This document shows, piece after piece, positions 32,931-41,182 of a DNA stretch of 64,000 bases. Origin of the DNA: Streptomyces sp. WM6378 (GTDB lineage: Bacteria > Actinomycetota > Actinomycetes > Streptomycetales > Streptomycetaceae); assembly GCF_001279695.1 (NCBI RefSeq), contig NZ_LGDD01000306.1, positions 186,001 to 250,000 of the forward strand, in the 5' to 3' direction. The first letter of the stretch is position 1. Each line of letters opens with the position of its first letter. The position numbers and the translations under genes were made by a program. The notes under the pieces were generated by a model, which had not been told where the DNA came from, ran no database searches, and saw only the letters and a list, made by a program, of their open reading frames with translations.

Positions 32931-34067
32931 ATGTCCGGAGGCCACAAGGCCGGACGGGTCGCGACGCCGGGCGACGCGCGTACGGCGCCGTCGAATCCCG
33001 CGCTGCGGCACGTCCTCACGCATCTGATCACCCCGCTGCTGATGTGCCTCGGCATGGGACTCGCCTACCTGGGGGCGTTCGCCACCCCCGAGCCGCACCA
33101 CCTGCCGGTCGCGGTCGTCGGGGCGGGCCCCGAGGCCAAGGTGTTCGCGCAGACGGTGAAGGACGAGGCGGGCGACAAGCTCGACGTGCGCACCGTCGCA
33201 GACCGCGGCACCGCCGTCGACCAGCTCAAGCACCGGGACATCTCCGGCGCCTACGTCCTGAACTCGAAGGCGCCCGAGCTCATCGTCGCCTCGGCCGGCT
33301 CCGACATGAGCGCCACCGCCGTCGAGAAGGTCTTCACCCCGGTGGCGAGCGCCCAGGGCGTCCCCCTGAAGGTCACCGACGTCGTACCGCCGGTCTCCGG
33401 CGACCCGACGGGCTCGGGCATCTTCTTCCTGCTCATCGCCGTGAGCATCGGCTCGTACGCCTCCGTCGCGGCGCTCGGCGCGGCCGGCGCCGGGCTCTCG
33501 CTGAAGCTGCGGGCGGCGCTGGTGACCGGGGTCTCCTTCGCGGTCTCGGTGATCGGCGCGGCCTTCGCGGGACCGCTGTTCCACCTGGTCGACCACGGCC
33601 TGTGGGGAGTGTGGGCGATGTCCTGGCTGTACTCGGCGGGCATCCTCTTCCTCGGCGCCGGGCTCCACACCTTCCTCAAGCGCTGGACCACGCTCGCCGT
33701 GATGGTGCTCTTCGTGATGCTCAACTTCACGAGCTCCGGCGGCCTGTTCCGGCCCGAGCTGCAGAACGGCTTCTTCGGCACTCTGCATGCCTTCTGGAAC
33801 GGCGCGGGCCTCGTCGAGGGCATCCGCGACCTGGTCTACTTCGGCGGCCACGGCCTCGCCCGCGACGTGTGGGTGCTCGCCACCTGGCTGGTCCTCGGCC
33901 TCGCCGTGATGGCGGTCGCGGGGCTGGTCGAACGCCGCCGGGCCCGGGCCGCCGTCCCTGCCGAGACGGCGCCCGCCGCAGAGGTGGCGCCCTCCGCCGC
34001 GGCCCTCACCGACGAGGCCGAACAGGCCGAAGAGGAAGAGGAGATCGAAGAGGCCGTCGGCGTCTGA
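32931..34067 (+). CDS. YhgE/Pip (ABC-2-like) membrane protein
   Basis: A 378-residue membrane protein with an N-terminal anchor helix (HLITPLLMCLGMGLAYLGAF), an extracytoplasmic domain of about 130 residues (VAVVGAGPEAKVFAQTVKDE ... VASAGSDMSATAVEKVF) and five or so further helices (IFFLLIAVSIGSYASVAALG; AALVTGVSFAVSVIGAAFAG; LYSAGILFLGAGLHTFL; LAVMVLFVMLNFTSSGGLFR; LATWLVLGLAVMAVAGLV). Its tail is strongly acidic (EEEEEIEEAVGV). This is the DUF3533/YhgE architecture, often controlled by TetR or MarR proteins and linked to export of lipids or toxic compounds. A MarR-type operator precedes it. ATG at 32931 is used since the longer frame upstream overlaps the operator. Confidence 0.82.
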   Translation: MSGGHKAGRVATPGDARTAPSNPALRHVLTHLITPLLMCLGMGLAYLGAFATPEPHHLPVAVVGAGPEAKVFAQTVKDEAGDKLDVRTVADRGTAVDQLKHRDISGAYVLNSKAPELIVASAGSDMSATAVEKVFTPVASAQGVPLKVTDVVPPVSGDPTGSGIFFLLIAVSIGSYASVAALGAAGAGLSLKLRAALVTGVSFAVSVIGAAFAGPLFHLVDHGLWGVWAMSWLYSAGILFLGAGLHTFLKRWTTLAVMVLFVMLNFTSSGGLFRPELQNGFFGTLHAFWNGAGLVEGIRDLVYFGGHGLARDVWVLATWLVLGLAVMAVAGLVERRRARAAVPAETAPAAEVAPSAAALTDEAEQAEEEEEIEEAVGV

Positions 34068-34212
34068 CGCCGCGCACCTCGGCATCGGACACGGGCTCCC
34101 AGGGCGGCCCGAGACGATCGGGCCGCCTTTGTCGTCGGTCGCCGAATCGGTGCGCTGTTGACAGGGTTGGGCTGTTGGCAGCACGGGGGAGACGACGCCC
34201 TAGGAGACACCC

Positions 34213-34590
34213 ATGCCGGGAAAGCGCACGATGCGGGTCCGCCGGGTCTACGACCCGCCCGAGGACGGCGACGGAGTACGCGTCCTGGTGGACCGGCTGT
34301 GGCCCAGGGGCCTGTCCAAGGAGCGCGCGGCCGTCGACGAGTGGCCCAAGGAACTCACCCCCTCGACGGAACTGCGCCGCTGGTACCACGAGGACCGCAC
34401 GCGCTACCCCGAGTTCCAGAAGCGGTACGAGGCCGAACTCGCCGAGCCCGAACCGGTGCAGGCGCTCGACCGGCTGCGCGACCTGGCCGAGGGCCGCGCC
34501 GTCACCCTGGTCACCGCCGTGAAGGACATCGACCACAGCCATGTGCCGACGCTGGTGGCGGCCCTGAAGCGGGGCCGCCCGTCCGGGTGA
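34213..34590 (+). CDS. DUF488 (YeaO-like) family protein
   Basis: A 125-residue cytoplasmic protein with the family motifs VRRVYDPPEDGDGVRVLVDR, LWPRGLSKERAAVDEWPKEL, LRRWYHEDRTRYPEFQKRYE and a C-terminal AVTLVTAVKDIDHSHVPTL. The last block corresponds to the usual 'LVYAAKDxxHNHAxVL' of YeaO proteins. Function is unknown; the family is small, single-domain and widespread. AGGAG six bases before the ATG. It precedes the PAP2/kinase gene by about 40 bases in the same direction, so co-transcription is possible. Confidence 0.88.
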   Translation: MPGKRTMRVRRVYDPPEDGDGVRVLVDRLWPRGLSKERAAVDEWPKELTPSTELRRWYHEDRTRYPEFQKRYEAELAEPEPVQALDRLRDLAEGRAVTLVTAVKDIDHSHVPTLVAALKRGRPSG

Positions 34591-34632
34591 GTCCGGCGGG
34601 CGGACCGGTGTCATCCGGGCTAGGCAGGGGGC

Positions 34633-36201
34633 ATGTCACCGATGTTCCGGATGGGTGCCGTCGACCGCCGCTGGTTCGAGCGCGTGGCCACCGCGAAGCT
34701 GGCCGGCGCCGAGCAGGTGCTGCCCCGCCTCAGTCACGCCGCCGACCACGGGCGGCTGTGGTTCGCCGCGGCGGCCGCGCTCACGGTGGCCGGGGGGCCC
34801 ACGGCCCGCCGGGCCGCCCGGCGCGGGATCGGCGCGCTGGCGCTGGCCTCGCTCACCACCAACACCGTCGCCAAGTACGCGACCCGGCGTCGCCGCCCGG
34901 TCATCGACGCCGTCCCGCTGGTGCGGCGCCTGGCGAAGCTGCCGAGCAGCACCTCGTTCCCCTCCGGGCACTCCGCCTCGGCCGCCGCCTTCGCCACCGG
35001 CGTCGCCCTGGAGTCCACCCGGTACGGGGCGCTGCTCGCCCCCCTCGCCGCGGCCGTGGCGTTCTCCCGGGTCTACGTCGGCGTCCACTACCCGGGCGAC
35101 GTGCTGGCCGGCTGCGCGCTCGGCATGGCCGCGGCCGCCGTCACCTGCTACTGGTGGCCGCCCCGGCCGCAGCCCCTCCACCCCCTGCACACCCGCGCCG
35201 CCGCGCCCGCCCTGCAACGCGGCCAGGGCCTCGTCGTGGTCGTCAACGGCGGTTCCGGCAAAGGCGTTCCGGGCCGCCTGCCCGCGCCGGAGCACCTGCG
35301 GCTGCTGCTGCCCGAGGCCGAGATCGTCGAACGGGGGCCCGGCGACGACCTGGGCGAGCTCCTCGACGAAGCCGTCGCCCGGGCGGGCGAACTCGCCGGA
35401 GTGCTCGGTGTGTGCGGCGGCGACGGCACCGTGAACGCGGCCTGCGAACGCGCCGCCCGCGCCGGCCTCGCCCTCGCGGTGTTCCCCGGCGGCACCCTCA
35501 ACCACTTCGCCCTCGACGCGGGCGTCGCCGCCTTCGAGGACACCGTGTACGCCGTCGAACACGGCGAGGCGATCCGCGTCGACCTGGCCCGGGTCCGCGA
35601 CGACGCGGGCCAGGACGTCGCCGCCTTCCTCAACACGTTCAGCATCGGCCTCTACCCCGACCTGGTCCGGATGCGCGAAGGCATGGAGGACCGGATCGGC
35701 AAGTGGCCGGCCGCCGCCATCGCCCTCGTCCGGGTGCTGCGCACCGCCACCCCTGTACGCCTGCGGATCGACGGCCGCCCGCGGTCGCTGTGGCTGCTGT
35801 TCGCGGGCAACGGCCACTACCAGCCCGAAGGGCTCGCCCCCTCGCACCGGCCCCGCCTCGACGAGGGCCTCATCGACCTGCGGACCGTCGACGCCGAGGC
35901 GCGGCTCGCCCGCACCCGCCTCGCCGTCTGCGCGCTCGTGGGCGCGCTGCGCCGCTCGCACGTCTACCGCGCGGAACGCGTACGGTCGGTCCGCCTCACC
36001 GGCCTCGACGAGGTCAACACCCTCGCGTACGACGGCGAGACCGCGGCCGCGCCGGACGCCCTGCGCCTCGACAAGGCGGACCGGGTGCTCGTCGTGTACA
36101 GCCCCGCCGACCCCCAGGACGAGATCGCCCAGCGGGCCCGCACCGCGACGGCCGCCATCGCCGCCGGAGCCACCGCGATCGGAGCGAGGACGGCACCTTG
36201 A
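34633..36201 (+). CDS. Bifunctional PAP2 phosphatase / diacylglycerol kinase-like protein
   Basis: A 522-residue fusion. The N-terminal PAP2 part (1-175) shows all three phosphatase motifs: KYATRRRRP, PSSTSFPSGHSAS and SRVYVGVHYPGD, amid hydrophobic helices. The C-terminal part (about 200-500) is a diacylglycerol/sphingosine-kinase-like domain with VVVVNGGSGKGVPGRL, the nucleotide-binding GVCGGDGTVNAA, FPGGTLNHFALDAGV and a closing LRTVDAEARLARTRLA block. Phosphatidate phosphatase and lipid kinase in one chain would interconvert phosphatidate and diacylglycerol in the membrane. Its stop is only six bases from the end of the convergent MFS gene. Confidence 0.92.
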   Translation: MSPMFRMGAVDRRWFERVATAKLAGAEQVLPRLSHAADHGRLWFAAAAALTVAGGPTARRAARRGIGALALASLTTNTVAKYATRRRRPVIDAVPLVRRLAKLPSSTSFPSGHSASAAAFATGVALESTRYGALLAPLAAAVAFSRVYVGVHYPGDVLAGCALGMAAAAVTCYWWPPRPQPLHPLHTRAAAPALQRGQGLVVVVNGGSGKGVPGRLPAPEHLRLLLPEAEIVERGPGDDLGELLDEAVARAGELAGVLGVCGGDGTVNAACERAARAGLALAVFPGGTLNHFALDAGVAAFEDTVYAVEHGEAIRVDLARVRDDAGQDVAAFLNTFSIGLYPDLVRMREGMEDRIGKWPAAAIALVRVLRTATPVRLRIDGRPRSLWLLFAGNGHYQPEGLAPSHRPRLDEGLIDLRTVDAEARLARTRLAVCALVGALRRSHVYRAERVRSVRLTGLDEVNTLAYDGETAAAPDALRLDKADRVLVVYSPADPQDEIAQRARTATAAIAAGATAIGARTAP

Positions 36202-36207
36202 TGGTCG

Positions 36208-37458
36208 TCAACTGCCGTGCGGGACAAGCGACTTCGCGACGCCCGGCGCCGGAGCGTCCGGCTCCGGCGGTGCGGGTTCCGGCAGGGTGCGGGTGAGCAG
36301 CCAGGCCCGGGCCGGGAAGGCGATCAGCGGGGCGAGCGCGGTCCCCAGCGAGGTCGCGTCCGCCGCGGCCCCGATCAGCGGGCTGGCCACACCGCCCACG
36401 CTCACCGTCAGGCCGAGGGTGACCCCGCTCGCCGTGCCGATCCGGGTGGGCAGATAGTCCTGACCCAGCGTCACCTGCAACGAGAACGGCACGTACAGCG
36501 CGGCCGAGGTCAGCGCGACGAAGACGTAGAACGCCGGGCCCGGTACGAACACGACCCCGGCGACGGCCGGCACCGCGGCCGCGTACGACCAGTTCACCAC
36601 CCGCACCCGGTCCCAGCGCGCCGCGAGCCCGCCGCCCACCACCGTGCCCACCGCGCCACCCGCGTACAGCACGAACAGGGCGGCGGAGCCCGCCAGTTGA
36701 GCGCTGCTCACGCGCTGGCGGGCGTACAGCGCGACGAACGCGCTCAGGCCCACGAAGACCAGGGAGCGGCAGATCACGGCCAGGCACAGCTTCACGAACG
36801 AGGCCCGGTCGTCGCGGCCCACCGCCCGTACGCCGCGGGCCGCGGCCTGCCCGGTGCCCCGTATCGCGCGCAGCGCGAGCACGCACAGCACGCTGCCCAG
36901 CGCGGCCGGCACCACGAGCAGCGGCGCCGCGCGCAGCCCGCCCACTCCGACCACCCCGGCCACGAGCAGCGGCGCGGCCGCGAAGCCCAGATTGCCGCCG
37001 AGCGAGAACCAGCCCATCGCGGTGTGGCTCCCGGCGCTCGCGAGCCGGGCCACCCGGGCGGACTCGGGGTGATAGGCGGCCACCCCGACCCCCGACACGG
37101 CGACCATCGCCAAGGTCGTGGCATACGCGCCGCCGGTGCCGCTCAGCGCGATGCCGGCCCCGGCCACGGCCGTACTGACGGGCAGCAGCCACGGCAGCGC
37201 CCACCGGTCGGTGAGTGCGCCGAACAGCGGCTGGACCACGGAGGAGAGCAGGGAGGCGGCGAGCACGATGCCGGACGCGGCGGCGTAGGAGTAGGCGCGT
37301 TCGGCGACGAAGAAGGGCACCAGGGCCGCGACGGCACCCTGATACACATCGACACAGGAATGCCCCGCCGCCAGCAGGAACACCGGACCGCGGAGCAGCC
37401 CCCCACCCCGCCCGGACGTCCCGCCCACGCGCTCACCACGCTGCTGTTTCTTCGGCAC
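36208..37458 (-). CDS. MFS transporter of the fosmidomycin-resistance (Fsr) type
   Basis: A 416-residue permease with about twelve hydrophobic helices. The start of helix 1, LLAAGHSCVDVYQGAVAALV, and PLFGALTDRWALPWLLP are typical of Fsr-like drug-efflux carriers; GVAAYHPESARVARLAS is the conserved loop 4-5 motif of this subgroup. It would expel a toxic compound using the proton gradient. GTG at 37458 precedes PKKQQRGE; no strong ribosome site is visible. Divergent from an AraC regulator, only 54 bases away, that probably controls it. Confidence 0.87.
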   Translation of the reverse strand: MPKKQQRGERVGGTSGRGGGLLRGPVFLLAAGHSCVDVYQGAVAALVPFFVAERAYSYAAASGIVLAASLLSSVVQPLFGALTDRWALPWLLPVSTAVAGAGIALSGTGGAYATTLAMVAVSGVGVAAYHPESARVARLASAGSHTAMGWFSLGGNLGFAAAPLLVAGVVGVGGLRAAPLLVVPAALGSVLCVLALRAIRGTGQAAARGVRAVGRDDRASFVKLCLAVICRSLVFVGLSAFVALYARQRVSSAQLAGSAALFVLYAGGAVGTVVGGGLAARWDRVRVVNWSYAAAVPAVAGVVFVPGPAFYVFVALTSAALYVPFSLQVTLGQDYLPTRIGTASGVTLGLTVSVGGVASPLIGAAADATSLGTALAPLIAFPARAWLLTRTLPEPAPPEPDAPAPGVAKSLVPHGS

Positions 37459-37512
37459 AGCCCGATCATCACCGGGTGCGCCGCTGTCCCGCTTCCGATA
37501 AATTGCCAAGCA

Positions 37513-38259
37513 ATGCCGAAAATCCGCCACACCCCTGTCGCCCCCACCCGCGCCCAGCAGATGGCGCCGGGGGACAGCATCGACGCGCACCGGCACGACG
37601 ACCACCAGATCGTCTACGCGAGCCACGGCGTCCTCGCCGTCACGACCGAGGCCGGGACGTGGGTCGCCCCCGCCACGCGCGCGATCTGGGTGCCGGCCGG
37701 GACCGTGCACTCCCACCGGGCGCACGGCAGGCTCGAACTGCACCTCATGGGCATCGCCGCCCACGAGAACCCGCTGGGTCTGGACGCGCCCACCGTGCTC
37801 ATGGTCGGCCCACTGCTTCGCGAGCTGCTCCTGGCCCACACCCGCTCGCCCGACGACGAGAGCCCCGAGGGCAAGCGGCTGCGGGCCGTGCTGCTCGACC
37901 AGCTGCGCGCCTCGCCGCAGGAGCCCGTCCATCTGCCCGCGCCCAGCGACCCCCGCCTGGTCGCGGTGTGCGCGATGCTCGAAGCCGACCCCGCCGACCG
38001 GCGCGGGCTCGCCGAACTCGGCGCTCAGGTCGGCGCGAGCGAGCGCACCCTGACCCGGCTGTTCCGCGCGGACCTCGGCATGACGTTCCCCCAGTGGCGC
38101 ACCCAGCTCCGCCTCTACCGCGCCCTTCAACTCCTCGCCGAGGACACCCCGGTGACCGTCGTGGCCCACCGCTGCGGGTGGTCCTCGACCAGCGCGTTCA
38201 TCGATGTGTTCCGCCGCGCCTTCGGCCACACACCGGGTACGCACAGCCGCTTGCGTTAG
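37513..38259 (+). CDS. AraC family regulator with N-terminal cupin
   Basis: A 248-residue regulator. The N-terminal cupin half contains IDAHRHDDHQIVYASHGVLA and WVAPATRAIWVPAGTVHSHR. The C-terminal AraC HTH pair has RGLAELGAQVGASERTLTRL and LLAEDTPVTVVAHRCGWSST, ending with the family signature SAFIDVFRRAFGHTPGTHSR. Proteins of this class regulate a neighbouring efflux or catabolic gene in response to a small molecule; the divergent MFS gene is the obvious target. The ATG lacks a good ribosome site, and the divergent region is only 54 bases, so a leaderless transcript or a slightly later start is possible. Confidence 0.88.
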   Translation: MPKIRHTPVAPTRAQQMAPGDSIDAHRHDDHQIVYASHGVLAVTTEAGTWVAPATRAIWVPAGTVHSHRAHGRLELHLMGIAAHENPLGLDAPTVLMVGPLLRELLLAHTRSPDDESPEGKRLRAVLLDQLRASPQEPVHLPAPSDPRLVAVCAMLEADPADRRGLAELGAQVGASERTLTRLFRADLGMTFPQWRTQLRLYRALQLLAEDTPVTVVAHRCGWSSTSAFIDVFRRAFGHTPGTHSRLR

Positions 38260-38288
38260 AGCGTGCTCCAACTCGTAGCGTCTGGTGC

Positions 38289-39173
38289 ATGAACAGCCCG
38301 GAGAACACGAAGAGCACGAAGAATGCAGCGAACGTCCAGACCGCCCGGGCCGCCGAGCCCATCGAGACCACCGACGAGCGGTACGAGCGCGGGCTCGCCG
38401 TGCTGCGCATCGTCGGCGGCCAGGAGAACCCGGCCGTCCTGGACAGCCTGGCCGACATCGCACCCGACCTCGGCCGCATGACCGTCGCCTTCGGATACGG
38501 CGACGTCCTGTCCCGCCCCGGACTCACCCTGCGCCAGCGGCAGATCGCCACGGTCGGCGCGCTGGCGGCCCTGGGCAACGCGGCTCCCCAGCTGCGCTTC
38601 CACATCGACGGCGCGCTCAACGTGGGGGTCAGCCCGGCCGAGATCGTGGAGATCCTGATCCACACCGCCGTGTACGCGGGCTTCCCCGCCGCGCTCAACG
38701 GCATCGGCGCCGCCCGCGAGGTCTTCGAGGCCCGCCCCGACGTCGCCGCCTCCCCGGTCGACACCGCGCCGCTGCCGGGCGACCGGTACGAGCGCGGGCT
38801 CGCCAAGCTGGCCGAGGTCGACGGGCACGCGGGCGACCAGGTCGTCGCCTCGATGCGGGACATCGCGCCCGATCTGACGCGCTACATCATCGAGTTCGCC
38901 TTCGGGGACATCTACTCCCGCTCCGCGCTCGACCTGAAGTCGCGCGAACTGGCCAGCGTCGCCATGTGCACCGCCCTCGGCACGGCCGCGCCCCAGCTGC
39001 GCGTCCACATCCACGGCTTCCTCAACGTGGGCGGCACCCGCGAGGAGGTCGTCGAGGTCATCACGCAGATGGTGGGGTACTCGGGCTTCCCCGCCGCGAT
39101 CAATGGCATCAGCGCGGCGCGGGAGGTCTTCGACGAGCGGGATGCCTCCGGCGGTGAGGCGAGGAAAGGCTGA
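38289..39173 (+). CDS. Carboxymuconolactone-decarboxylase-like protein with two CMD domains
   Basis: A 294-residue protein made of two tandem CMD domains of about 115 residues each. Both repeat the same order: DERYERGLAVLRIVGG / GDRYERGLAKLAEVDG, FGYGDVLSRPGLTLRQRQ / FAFGDIYSRSALDLKSRE, LRFHIDGALNVGVSPAEIVE / LRVHIHGFLNVGGTREEVVE, and AGFPAALNGIGAAREVFE / SGFPAAINGISAAREVFD. The conserved His of the second block (FHIDG, VHIHG) is the general-base position; the peroxidatic CxxC of AhpD proteins is absent. The function may be decarboxylation of a gamma-lactone or a related reaction. Such proteins are also typical partners of ECF41 sigma factors; a sigma factor of that type lies 15 kb away. It follows the AraC gene by 29 bases. 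Confidence 0.9.
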   Translation: MNSPENTKSTKNAANVQTARAAEPIETTDERYERGLAVLRIVGGQENPAVLDSLADIAPDLGRMTVAFGYGDVLSRPGLTLRQRQIATVGALAALGNAAPQLRFHIDGALNVGVSPAEIVEILIHTAVYAGFPAALNGIGAAREVFEARPDVAASPVDTAPLPGDRYERGLAKLAEVDGHAGDQVVASMRDIAPDLTRYIIEFAFGDIYSRSALDLKSRELASVAMCTALGTAAPQLRVHIHGFLNVGGTREEVVEVITQMVGYSGFPAAINGISAAREVFDERDASGGEARKG

Positions 39174-39459
39174 GCACTCTGCGGGCGGCGCGGGTGTGCG
39201 ACCGCGGGTCGTCTGTGGCTGGTCGCGCCCCCGCGGCGGAGCCGCACATGTCACAGCCCCGCGCCCCTCCAGGGCGCTGTACCGCAGTCGACTCGCAGGC
39301 TGGCCGACGCAGCGGGTGCCGCGGCCGCCCACCCTGGATACGCTCGGGTGCGGATAGAAGTCGTAGAACCCGATCAGTCAACGAACCGAGGAACCGAGGA
39401 ACCCGCACCACGTCCCCGACCACCGCCCGCCCCGGACCGAACGCCGGAGGGTGTGCCCC
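39174..39459. other. Intergenic region with dispersed repeat B
   Basis: No gene. The first half contains repeat B copy 2; the rest is G/C-rich with an unremarkable promoter region for the DUF2252 gene. Confidence 0.5.
39213..39269 (-). repeat. Dispersed repeat B, copy 2
   Basis: Reverse complement of the 3184-3240 copy: TGTGGCTGGTCGCGCCC, CGCGGCGGAGCCGCACATG, TCACAGCCCCGCGCCCCT. Substitutions are concentrated in the loop between the GCGGCGGAGCCGC palindrome and its neighbours, consistent with a hairpin-forming unit under structural constraint. Confidence 0.7.
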
Positions 39460-40836
39460 ATGACGAGCCCGAGCCCGAGTCCCGCCGCGCGGCCCGCGAT
39501 GAGTCCCGACGAGCGGGCGCGGCAGGGACGCGCCGCCCGCAAGCGGCTCTCCCGCTCCGCGCACGGCCGGTGGATACCGGGCGCCGACCGGCCCGACCCC
39601 CTCGCGGTCCTGGCCGAGCAGGCCCGGACGCGGGTGCCCGAGCTGGTGCCGATCCGGTACGGCCGGATGGCCGAGAACCCCCTCGGCTTCCTGCGCGGGT
39701 CGCCCGCGGTGATGGCCGCCGACCTCGCCGCACAGGAGAACACCGGCCTGACCGTCCAACTCTGCGGCGACGCCCACCTGTTGAACTTCGGCGTGTTCGC
39801 CTCGCCCGAGCGGGCCCTCCTGTTCGACGTCGACGACTTCGACGAGACCTGCCCCGGCCCTTTCGAATGGGACGTCAAGCGCCTCGCCGCCAGCGCCGCC
39901 GTCGCCGCCCGCGAGAACGGGCACCCCGACGCCGACGTCCGCGTCTCGGCGCTGGCCGCGGCAGAGGCGTACCGCCGAGGCATACGCAGGCTCGCCGCCC
40001 GAGGCGAGCTCGACGTCTGGTACGAGCACATCGATACCCGGGGCATCGTGCGCATGCTCCGCCGCACCGGCAGCCGCAAGGCGGTCGAGGCGGGCCCGGC
40101 CAAGGCGCGCGGCCGCACCAGCCTGCGGGCGCTCGCCAGGCTCACCGAGATGCGCGACGGGCGGCGCCGCATCATCGACGACCCGCCGCTGCTCGACCCG
40201 GTCGCCGCCCCCGATCTGGTGGCGCTGCGGAAGATCTTCAGCGACTACCGTTCGTCGCTCGCCGAGGAACAGCGCATCCTGCTCGACCGGTACCGGTTCG
40301 TGGACGCGGCCCGCAAGGTCGTCGGGGTGGGCAGCGTCGGCACCCGCTGCTACGTCGTGCTCCTTGAGGGCCGGGACGCGGCCGACCCGCTGTTCCTGCA
40401 GATCAAGGAGGCCGAGCGGTCGGTGCTCGAACCGCATCTGCCCGGCGCGGCCCACGCCCACCACGGACACCGGGTGGTCGCCGGGCAGCGCCTGACGCAG
40501 GCCGCCGGCGACATCTTCCTCGGCTGGATGACCGGACCGCAGGGGCGGCACTTCTACTGGCGCCAGCTCCGCGACACGAAGGGCTCCGTCGACCTCGACG
40601 GGATGCCCCCGCAGCTCCTGGCGGCGTACGCGGCCCTGTGCGGGACGGCCCTGGCGCGGGCCCACGCCCGGTCCGGCGACCGCGTCGCGATCGCCGCCTA
40701 CCTCGGCGGTTCCGACGCCTTCGAGCGGGCCGTCGCCACGTTCGCGGTGCGCTACGCCGCGCAGAACGCCGCCGACCACGCCGCCCTCGTGGCGGCCGTG
40801 GCCGACGGTACGGTCGAGGCCGTCACCGGCATCTGA
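39460..40836 (+). CDS. DUF2252 family protein (kinase-like fold)
   Basis: A 458-residue cytoplasmic protein. The family signature is obvious: RSAHGRWIPGADRPDPLAVL, VPIRYGRMAENPLGFLRGSP, TVQLCGDAHLLNFGVFASPE (with catalytic-looking GDAHLLN), LLFDVDDFDETCPGPFEWD, and VKRLAASAAVAARENG. The HGD-like GDAHLxNFG and DxDDFD patterns resemble the catalytic and metal loops of aminoglycoside phosphotransferase-like kinases. Function is unknown. ATG at 39460 (GGAGG nine bases upstream) is preferred to the GTG three codons earlier. Confidence 0.9.
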   Translation: MTSPSPSPAARPAMSPDERARQGRAARKRLSRSAHGRWIPGADRPDPLAVLAEQARTRVPELVPIRYGRMAENPLGFLRGSPAVMAADLAAQENTGLTVQLCGDAHLLNFGVFASPERALLFDVDDFDETCPGPFEWDVKRLAASAAVAARENGHPDADVRVSALAAAEAYRRGIRRLAARGELDVWYEHIDTRGIVRMLRRTGSRKAVEAGPAKARGRTSLRALARLTEMRDGRRRIIDDPPLLDPVAAPDLVALRKIFSDYRSSLAEEQRILLDRYRFVDAARKVVGVGSVGTRCYVVLLEGRDAADPLFLQIKEAERSVLEPHLPGAAHAHHGHRVVAGQRLTQAAGDIFLGWMTGPQGRHFYWRQLRDTKGSVDLDGMPPQLLAAYAALCGTALARAHARSGDRVAIAAYLGGSDAFERAVATFAVRYAAQNAADHAALVAAVADGTVEAVTGI

Positions 40837-41182
40837 CAGCGGCCGGGTCAAGCGGGCCGGCATCCGCGACCCCAGCAGCCTGCCCTGCCCGCCGGCCCGA
40901 GAGCCGACGTGGACCACCACCACAAAACCCCGTCGAGCACGGGGTCATGTCGCCCTCCCGAGCGGGTGGTTGAGCCGCGAAGACCGGGCGGCGCCGGCCG
41001 CTGCTCCACTCCCCGGCGGCGGGAGTGCTACTCTGCCATCAGCACGTGTGTACGCCCCTTCTTCGCGGCGTCCGTGCTCGTTTCCTCCCGGTGCCGCCTC
41101 CAGCGCGGCGCCCGCTGTTCCCCTCCCGGCCATCGTCACGGCCCGGACTTCTCCTGCGCCCGTCGCGCGAAGGGACCCTCCT
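40837..41182. other. Leader region of the Rho-like gene; C-rich, no gene
   Basis: 346 bases without a convincing gene. The last 140 bases are clearly richer in C than G on the coding strand, with many CCTCC, TTCC and CCCGC runs and little purine, for example around 41080-41160. Such C-over-G tracts are the kind of RNA that Rho itself binds (rut), so autogenous control by the downstream Rho-like product is plausible. A TACTCT hexamer at 41029-41034 is a weak -10 candidate. Confidence 0.4.

Noticed and set aside
39240..39275. A TGTCACA motif resembling an ECF41 -35 element inside repeat B
   Set aside because: No CGTC-type -10 at proper distance and the sequence belongs to a dispersed hairpin repeat.
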